Positions 57,766 through 64,000 of a stretch of 64,000 nucleotides of DNA are shown piece by piece. The notes below the pieces were generated by a model, which had not been told where the DNA came from, did no database searches, and saw nothing but the letters and a program-made list of their open reading frames with translations. A program made the position numbers and the translations under genes. Origin of the DNA: Mycoplasma sp. E35C (GTDB lineage: Bacteria; Bacillota_I; Bacilli_A; Mycoplasmatales; Mycoplasmoidaceae); the NCBI RefSeq assembly GCF_019873825.1, contig NZ_CP068418.1, forward strand, positions 558,001 to 622,000. Reading direction: 5' to 3'. How positions within the stretch are numbered: the stretch's first letter is position 1; the number at the start of each line of letters is the position of its first letter.

Positions 57766-59886
57766 TTAGATTTTTAATAAGCCATGGAATTTGCTAATAG
57801 CGTCTTTTGCAGCTCTAATTTCAGCACGGTGGGTATTAATATCTGTTCCTTGACCATACATTATTCCGCCAGCATATAGATTTACTGAATAAAGATTATT
57901 TTCTTGATCAAAACGTTTGTCATAATAAATCTTCATATTCAAACCAGTTGAATGAATAATTTCTTGGAAGATTGATTTGTAATCAATAGTTTCAATCAAT
58001 TCACCGTTTGAGTGATAGCCAATAATTGTATCTTGTAAGATCTTTCTTACAGCATACTCGCCTTGATCTAAATATAATGCTCCAATGAATGATTCAAAAA
58101 TATCTTCTAAAATTTTTGGAGATAAAGCTGTTGATTTAACACCAAAGCCAACTTTTACATAATCAACTAATCCTAATTGTTTAGCTGCTTTAATTAAAGT
58201 TTTTGACTGAATAATCTTAATTCGATCTTTAGTCATTTCTCCTTCGGTTGAATCTGCTTGGTTAAATAAATATTCAGCCACAACCTTGTTTATGATCGCA
58301 TCACCCAAGAATTCTAAACGTTGATAGTTATAATCTAACTTTCTTTCATTTGAATAAGAATTATGAGTTAATGCTTGTTCATAAATTGCTGTTTTATCCG
58401 TAGTTATCTTAAATTTCTTTAATAATAAGTTGATGTCATCTGGCTCTTCTTTTGCATAAAAAACATCCTCTTGTTCATCAATACCTTTGTTATTAAATTC
58501 GTTAAGATTATCTTGTTTTAAATCATCATAAATAACTGGATAATTATCTTTGATGTAATTAGCAATCTTACCAATTTCTTGATCAGTAATGCTTTGTTGA
58601 TTATTAAAAATACGATCAACTTTTTTATTAACAAATGTAGGAGATTGATTAGATATTTTTTGTTTTAGGATGTCAGATTTTGTATCACCTGAGTTAGTTT
58701 CACTCATTTGAACATATTTTTTAAAGCGATTTAAATAAAAATCTTGACTTGGATTTTCTGGATCTAATCTAAAAGCGTTAATTTTCTTTTTATTAACAAC
58801 ATTTGATTGAATTGCTTCATCTTTAATTTCAATAGTTACTTCTTCATTTTGAATTGCTTCTGGAACATCAAAATATTTCGGAGTATCAGCAATTATTTCA
58901 TCTTTAATTTCTACTGTTGCTGTTTTATTTTTACTACCAGGTTTTCTTCCTCTTCTTGGTTTAACTTGAACTGTTGATTGATCTTCGTTTTTATCAATTT
59001 TTACCGTGTATTTTTCATTTTTTTCATTTAAATCTACAACGTTATTTTCAACAGTTTTTACTTCATTAATTTGTTGAGATTGATCTGATAAATTATCTTG
59101 GATTCCGTTATTAGTAATTAAGTTTTGATCTTTTCTTAATTCAGCAACACCTCTAGGTTTTAAGCGATAAGTTCTCTTAACTCTTGAAATAGTATTAGCA
59201 TCATTTTGATTTAAATTAAGATCAACTGGTGTTTCGTTATTATTCTTTGTAAACTTTCTTTTATAAACACGATTTGTTCTATTAAATTGTTTATTGTCCT
59301 GGTTAGTATTTAATTCGTTATTAGTTTGTGAATTTAAAGCACCACCAATTAAACCATTAGTTTTTTGAACTTCGTAACTTTTCTTAATTAATGAATTAAT
59401 CGGATTAATATAGCCAACATTTATATTTGTTGGTGATTGTTCGTTGTTATATTGATTTCTTTTAATTCTCTTGCGATGATAATATCCTGCTCTTTTTTTA
59501 TTTTTATCATCAGTTGCGAATTTAGAATCTTTTTTAGTAACTCTAACTTTGTTTTTGTTATTTGTTTTTAAATCGTTTTTATTGGTAGTTGCAACCCTAA
59601 TCTTCTTAGCTTCTTGAGCGTGAAGTTCTTGCATTTTTTTACGATATTCTGGATCGTTTAAAGGAACTGGTTTATAAGTATGTTTTCTACCTGTTTGGCC
59701 TAGTTGGTGTAAAAACTTATTTGATGTTGATAACATCGGGAATAGTCTTGGAACTGGACGATCTTCTCTTGGTGAATTATCAACTTTTTTATCTCTATTT
59801 TTTTTAGTTTTTATTCCATTAAATTGTCTTTTCTTTTTAATGTATTTTCTTGGCTTTTTTTGCGTATTTTCTTTATTATTTTCCAT
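57766..59886 (-). CDS. rnc: Ribonuclease III with a ~480-residue basic N-terminal extension
   Basis: Double-strand-specific RNase of rRNA and mRNA processing. The catalytic domain starts near residue 487: LTHNSYSNERKLDYNYQRLEFLGDAIINK (parts: LTHNSYSNE, RLEFLGDAIINK), ILEDIFESFIGALYLD, followed by a double-stranded RNA-binding domain to the end. The other ~480 residues are low-complexity, basic and presumably disordered, rich in Asn, Lys, Arg, Gln, with KKPRKYIKKKR at the start and an AT-hook-like PRRGRKPGSKNK near 310. Ordinary bacterial RNase III is about 220-280 residues. The frame is unbroken, so it is not a misread intergenic region. Next to plsX, as usual. Confidence 0.9.
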   Translation of the reverse strand: MENNKENTQKKPRKYIKKKRQFNGIKTKKNRDKKVDNSPREDRPVPRLFPMLSTSNKFLHQLGQTGRKHTYKPVPLNDPEYRKKMQELHAQEAKKIRVATTNKNDLKTNNKNKVRVTKKDSKFATDDKNKKRAGYYHRKRIKRNQYNNEQSPTNINVGYINPINSLIKKSYEVQKTNGLIGGALNSQTNNELNTNQDNKQFNRTNRVYKRKFTKNNNETPVDLNLNQNDANTISRVKRTYRLKPRGVAELRKDQNLITNNGIQDNLSDQSQQINEVKTVENNVVDLNEKNEKYTVKIDKNEDQSTVQVKPRRGRKPGSKNKTATVEIKDEIIADTPKYFDVPEAIQNEEVTIEIKDEAIQSNVVNKKKINAFRLDPENPSQDFYLNRFKKYVQMSETNSGDTKSDILKQKISNQSPTFVNKKVDRIFNNQQSITDQEIGKIANYIKDNYPVIYDDLKQDNLNEFNNKGIDEQEDVFYAKEEPDDINLLLKKFKITTDKTAIYEQALTHNSYSNERKLDYNYQRLEFLGDAIINKVVAEYLFNQADSTEGEMTKDRIKIIQSKTLIKAAKQLGLVDYVKVGFGVKSTALSPKILEDIFESFIGALYLDQGEYAVRKILQDTIIGYHSNGELIETIDYKSIFQEIIHSTGLNMKIYYDKRFDQENNLYSVNLYAGGIMYGQGTDINTHRAEIRAAKDAISKFHGLLKI

Positions 59887-59941
59887 AAATATAAAATCAA
59901 ACTAAATTATCAAAAAAATATAAATTTTATAAATTTAGCAA

Positions 59942-60934
59942 TTAATCTAATTCAAAAAAATTAATTAAATCTTGATTGATTTTTTCAATTAGGTTATTTA
60001 TTAAACTTTCGTGAGCTAAACGAATTGTTGAATAAAATTGTTTAGCATCGGCTGAACCATGTGTTTTTAATACAAGTTGTTTTAAACCTAAAACAATGGC
60101 ACCTGCGTTATTTTTATAATCAAATGTTTTAGTTATTTGATAAATAACATTAGCTGAGAATAATGCTCCCAGTGGGTTAATTTTATAATTTTTCTTTAAA
60201 ATTTTTGCAACTGATTTTAAAGCACCTTCTAAAGATTTTAAAACCAAGTTACCTGAATAACCATCACTAACTAATAAATCGCACTCACCATCAATTAAGC
60301 CGCGAGGTTCAACAAACCCCTTAAAGTTAATTGATTGATCGTTTTCTAACAGCTCATGCGCTTCTTTGTGATAATCAAAACCTTTTAGTTTTTCAGTACC
60401 AATATTTAAAAGCCCAACAAGTGGTTGATATTTTAAAACATTGACGATGAAAGTATTAGCCATCTTGGCTAAATAATAAAGCTCTTGACCACTAAATTCT
60501 TTATTAGCACCAACATCTAAGAAATAAAATCCTTTTTTAGTTGTCGTTGGCACATATGACATAAAACCAACTTTAACTTTTTCATGGATCTTATTAATCA
60601 TGTTGTAAGTTAATGCCACATAAGCAGATGAAGAACCTGCTGAAACAATGGTATCAACCTCTTTGTTTTTTAATAATTCAATTGTTAAATACATTGAACT
60701 ATCTTTTTTACGATAAGCACTAAAAACTGAATCATGCATCGTAACAAAATTAGTTGTATGAACAATTCTGTATTTTAAAAACTTTTTGTTTTTAATCAGT
60801 GGCTCAATTTGGTTTTGATCACCTACTAAAACAAAGAATAAATCTGGATGTTTTTTAGCGTATTTAATAACGGCTTTGACTGCTTCACTAACTGGGTTTT
60901 CAAACCCCATACAATCAACGGCGATTTTAAACAT
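59942..60934 (-). CDS. plsX: Phosphate acyltransferase PlsX
   Basis: Makes acyl-phosphate for phospholipid synthesis. 330 residues: AVDCMGFENPVSEAVKA at the start, VTMHDSVFSAYRKKDSSM, VSAGSSSAYVALTYN, DLLVSDGYSGNLVLKSLEGA near 240. ATG overlaps the fakA stop by one base. It works with FakA, whose acyl-phosphate product feeds the same pathway. Confidence 0.93.
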   Translation of the reverse strand: MFKIAVDCMGFENPVSEAVKAVIKYAKKHPDLFFVLVGDQNQIEPLIKNKKFLKYRIVHTTNFVTMHDSVFSAYRKKDSSMYLTIELLKNKEVDTIVSAGSSSAYVALTYNMINKIHEKVKVGFMSYVPTTTKKGFYFLDVGANKEFSGQELYYLAKMANTFIVNVLKYQPLVGLLNIGTEKLKGFDYHKEAHELLENDQSINFKGFVEPRGLIDGECDLLVSDGYSGNLVLKSLEGALKSVAKILKKNYKINPLGALFSANVIYQITKTFDYKNNAGAIVLGLKQLVLKTHGSADAKQFYSTIRLAHESLINNLIEKINQDLINFFELD

Positions 60935-62655
60935 TATTGAACACCTACATAATATTGATATATCTTTTGTGATCCGTTAATCGCTTCACAATAAATACCA
61001 AATTTTTCTGAGATCAATTTAACAATGGTTCTAACTTCTGCACTTGAAGTATTCTTACCATGAATAATTAAAACTAATTCTGGTTTCTTAACTTCTTTGA
61101 TTAGTTTTTCAACTGTATCTAATAAACACTTGTAGATGTCACGATCACTAACAACAATTTTCTTGTTAATGATTCCAATGAAGTCATCTTTTTTAACATT
61201 TAATCAGTTATATTTAATGTTTTTAACTGAAGTTGAAATGCAAGCAGAACCTGTTGATTTGATGATTTTGTTTAATACTTTAATGTTATTTTTTAAAGTA
61301 TCAGCACGCATATAACCACTAATTGCACTTAATGATTCAATGAAGTTTTGGCAGATCACCAATTCACAATTAATGTATTTTTTAATTTGAGCAATTGCTT
61401 CTTTAGCAGCCAGCGCTAGGTTTGTATCATCAATAACGATAATAACGTTCTTAGATTTAACTTTATAGATTGCTTGAATGAAGTCTCTGATTGTTGGATT
61501 ACCAGTTGCTGATGTATCAATAAATTGATCAACATCATAATTTTGAACAACCATTTTACCCAACACTCTTGAAGGTACGGTTGTTAAAATTCCTGTTTCA
61601 TCTTTAAAGTTTTTAGCTTTTGATAAATCAATGTTGGCAGAAGCTTTAATTTCAGCAGTTTTATGATTATCCTTATCATCGTCTTGCTTACGTTCTGAAA
61701 CTTGACGATTCATATTTTCAATCTTAACTTTTAAGAATTCACCATAAACTTGCGCTTCTCTTAGTACCACATCTGGAGTTAGTGTATGAGCATGAAGTTT
61801 AACAATACCATCATCTTGGTTATTGATTAATACCAATGAATCAACAACTTTTTCAATATCTTTTTTGAACTTAGATTCATTAAACTTCTTCTTAGTTTGG
61901 CTATCTTCAGCTTTTAGACCAACTTTTAATAAGAATTCTGTACAATACCCATGACCTTCTTCAACTAATTCTTGTTCAGCTTTTGAAGATAGAGCTTTTT
62001 TATTAGCAAACTCTTTATCATTGGCAATATTTGAGAAATCTTGAATTAGTTCAGCTTGCATTCCTTCTAAGAATGAAACTAAACCAAACCCACCAGAATC
62101 AACAACGCCAGCTGTTTTTAGTGCTGGTAACATTTTTGGTGTTTGTTCTAAAGCATTTTTAGCAGCATTGATGGCAATTTCAAACAATTGTTCAACGCTT
62201 TTAATTTCATCTTGCTTCTTCTTTAATTCTTCTGCTGTTAATCGAATTACAGTTAAAATTGTTCCTTCAACAGGAGATTGAATAACACTATAAGCAACTT
62301 CTTTAGCTTCTGTAAAACAATTAACTAGTTCTTTAATACCAACTTCATTGCTATCTGGTAATGATTTAACAAAACCCTTAATGATTTGCGAAAAAATCAC
62401 CCCAGAATTACCACAAGCACTCATGAATAATCCTGTTGCAAACACTTTACCTAACTTATGAATACTACTAAAGTTGTTGTCAACAATACTATCAACACCA
62501 CCCTTCATCGTAATCTTCATATTAGTGCCCGTATCACCATCAGGAACAGGGAAAACATTTAGGTTATTAATGTATTCATATCGAGTTGAAATTACATTAT
62601 AACCTTCAATAAACATTGTTTGCAACTGTTTGGTGGTTAGTGAATCAGATGCCAT
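60934..62655 (-). CDS. fakA: Fatty acid kinase subunit FakA (DAK2/DegV-partner)
   Basis: Phosphorylates FakB-bound fatty acids taken up from the host. 573 residues with TGA Trp at 61204. DAK2-type nucleotide site VFPVPDGDTGTNMKITM near 33 and GNSGVIFSQIIKGF; further FPALKT..DSGGFGLVSF-type sequence and the C-terminal DegV-like region. The upstream Asp23 gene and downstream plsX give the usual context. FakB is not in the window. Confidence 0.92.
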
Positions 62656-62665
62656 AAATAAATAT

Positions 62666-62938
62666 CTATCCTTTTATATCTTTGATTATAAGATTTATGA
62701 AATACGGATGATTATCATCCCATCTTGAAAGTTCATAATAAATCGTACTTTGTGCCATTAAGCAAATTTGGTACGGTCTTACATCGTTTTTGCAAACAAC
62801 TAATATAGTAATTGTATCGTTATCAATAATGATATCTTCATCAGACAATTCACCAACAATTCCAGGAACTAATTTGATAACTTCTTTTAATCAACCTTTG
62901 ATTAGTTGATCATTATACGTTGTTTTAGTTATTTCCAT
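62666..62938 (-). CDS. Asp23/Gls24-family (YloU-like) protein
   Basis: 90 residues, ATG 62938, TGA (Trp) inside. It resembles the alkaline shock/Gls24 family that precedes fakA in Firmicutes: a hydrophobic pattern VPGIVGELSDEDIII then VVCKNDVRPYQICLMAQSTIYYEL. Stop lies 10 bases before fakA. The function is unknown; the call rests more on context than on strong motifs. Confidence 0.65.
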
Positions 62939-62984
62939 TTTATTTTCGTATTATTTTATCAAATTTATATTTTTTGTATAGCTA

Positions 62985-63971
62985 CTAAAAAAATCCTTGA
63001 TTTTTTAAATCTACTAAAAACCAAGCATCAGATTTGGTTTGATATTCGCAATTATCTAGGTATTTCAAAATAAAGTCATCATCATAATTCTTTAAGTCAA
63101 AGATGATTTTATAACTATGTAATAGTTGGTGTTTGTAATTATTTTGATTATTTTGATACTCTGGTTTTGAATACTTATAATCACCAACCACTGGGTGATT
63201 TAAGTATGATAAATGAGCTCTGATTTGGTGTGTTCTACCTGTAATTAATTCCACTTCTAATAATGAATAATTCAGTTTTTTGAAATAATACAAGGTTGAG
63301 TATTTGGTAATAATTGTCTTGTTATGATCGGTTTTATAATCCTGAATTTTTACCAACGATTTAGTTTCATCTTTATATAAATAAGCAGTTTGCGTTGCTT
63401 TTTTTGGTTTGATTTCACCATGAACTAAGCAGTGATAGAATTTTTTTAAATCACGATTTTTAATAATCTCATTTAATGCTTGTTGGGCTTTTAGATTTTT
63501 AGCAGCAATCATGATGCCTGTCGTATTTTGATCTAAACGATTCACAATACTTGCCACATAACTTTGGTTATTTAAATAATCATATTGGTTGGTAGTCACC
63601 AAATAATGCAGCACCCGATTTTGCATATTATCGTGGTGATTTTTATCATTAGTTTGTTGAGCTGGTATACCTAATGGTTTTTCAAAAATAATTAAATTTT
63701 CATCTTCAAAAATTAAATCTAATTCTGGTTTTGCTTCAAAGAAATTTGGCAACGCTTTTTTATCATCAGTTCTTTTAAAATCATAATAACTAATGACATC
63801 ATTAAGTTTTAAGTAATAATCAAAATTAGCTCTTTTATTATTTATTAAGATGTCTTTTTTTCTTAACATCTTATAGATATTTGTTCTTTTATAATTCTTT
63901 AAAACTTTTAATAAGAACTTATCTAATCTGATGCAATCATCAACGGTTTTTATCTTAATGGTTTTTTTCAT
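62985..63971 (-). CDS. rluD: RluD-family pseudouridine synthase
   Basis: Modifies uridine in 23S rRNA. 328 residues: an S4 RNA-binding domain at the N-terminus (CIRLDKFLLKVLKNYKRTNIYKMLRKKDILIN in parts: LDKFLLKVL, KKDILINNKR), then NRLDQNTTGIMIAAKN with the catalytic Asp in RLD, and LITGRTHQIRAHLSYLNHPVVGDYKY. RluC and RluD are not told apart from sequence alone. Confidence 0.9.
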   Translation of the reverse strand: MKKTIKIKTVDDCIRLDKFLLKVLKNYKRTNIYKMLRKKDILINNKRANFDYYLKLNDVISYYDFKRTDDKKALPNFFEAKPELDLIFEDENLIIFEKPLGIPAQQTNDKNHHDNMQNRVLHYLVTTNQYDYLNNQSYVASIVNRLDQNTTGIMIAAKNLKAQQALNEIIKNRDLKKFYHCLVHGEIKPKKATQTAYLYKDETKSLVKIQDYKTDHNKTIITKYSTLYYFKKLNYSLLEVELITGRTHQIRAHLSYLNHPVVGDYKYSKPEYQNNQNNYKHQLLHSYKIIFDLKNYDDDFILKYLDNCEYQTKSDAWFLVDLKNQGFF

Positions 63972-64000
63972 AACTTATTAAGTTCATATAAAATGATGCC

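Overview
The window is mollicute chromosome. It is AT-rich, nearly every long reading frame is interrupted only by TGA codons that sit at conserved tryptophan positions (so TGA = Trp, translation table 4), and the gene set and order (potABCD, nox-pdhABCD-lplA, pfkA-pyk, fakA-plsX-rnc, ClpB without its N-domain) are those of the Mycoplasma pneumoniae/gallisepticum group. M. gallisepticum or a close relative is my best guess, from gene content only. Coordinates below are for the full genes read through TGA. Almost all genes are on the minus strand.

Layout. 1-4.6 kb: rnr (cut by the window edge), secG, whiA, trxB and a GntR-type regulator, divergent from an unrecognised protein (4661-6154). 6.3-8.8 kb: two duplicated lipoprotein units, each with a tandem-repeat surface protein, a four-hairpin leader, a poly(A) tract upstream and a long conserved 3' UTR. 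9-16.2 kb: metK, tsaD and the spermidine/putrescine ABC operon potABCD. 16.4-20.7 kb: an acidic tail-anchored protein, rny (RNase Y) and recA. 20.7-23 kb: about 2.2 kb with no gene but much structure, ending at an ICE/ISLre2-type transposase-like gene.

24.2-33.8 kb: a type I restriction-modification operon (hsdM, hsdS3, hsdS2, hsdS1, hsdR). Each of the three hsdS genes carries an AC dinucleotide tract between its two target-recognition domains, of 17, 15 and 13 units. Only the 15-unit gene is in frame, so one full-length specificity subunit is on and two are off. Small duplicated hsdM-tail ORFs separate the hsdS genes. 34-37.2 kb: an msrB remnant, two paralogous lipoproteins and intact msrB.

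37.3-50.7 kb: a central metabolism block (groEL, groES, pyk, pfkA, lplA, pdhDCBA, nox, ackA) taking pyruvate to acetyl-CoA, acetyl-phosphate and ATP, with NADH reoxidised by Nox. 50.8-57.6 kb: a KtrB-like potassium transporter, a CNNM/CBS membrane protein, two tandem deoxynucleoside kinases and clpB behind a perfect CIRCE operator. 57.8-64 kb: an RNase III with an exceptional ~480-residue basic, disordered N-terminal extension, plsX, fakA, an Asp23-family protein and a RluD-type pseudouridine synthase. No rRNA, tRNA or CRISPR array was recognised.
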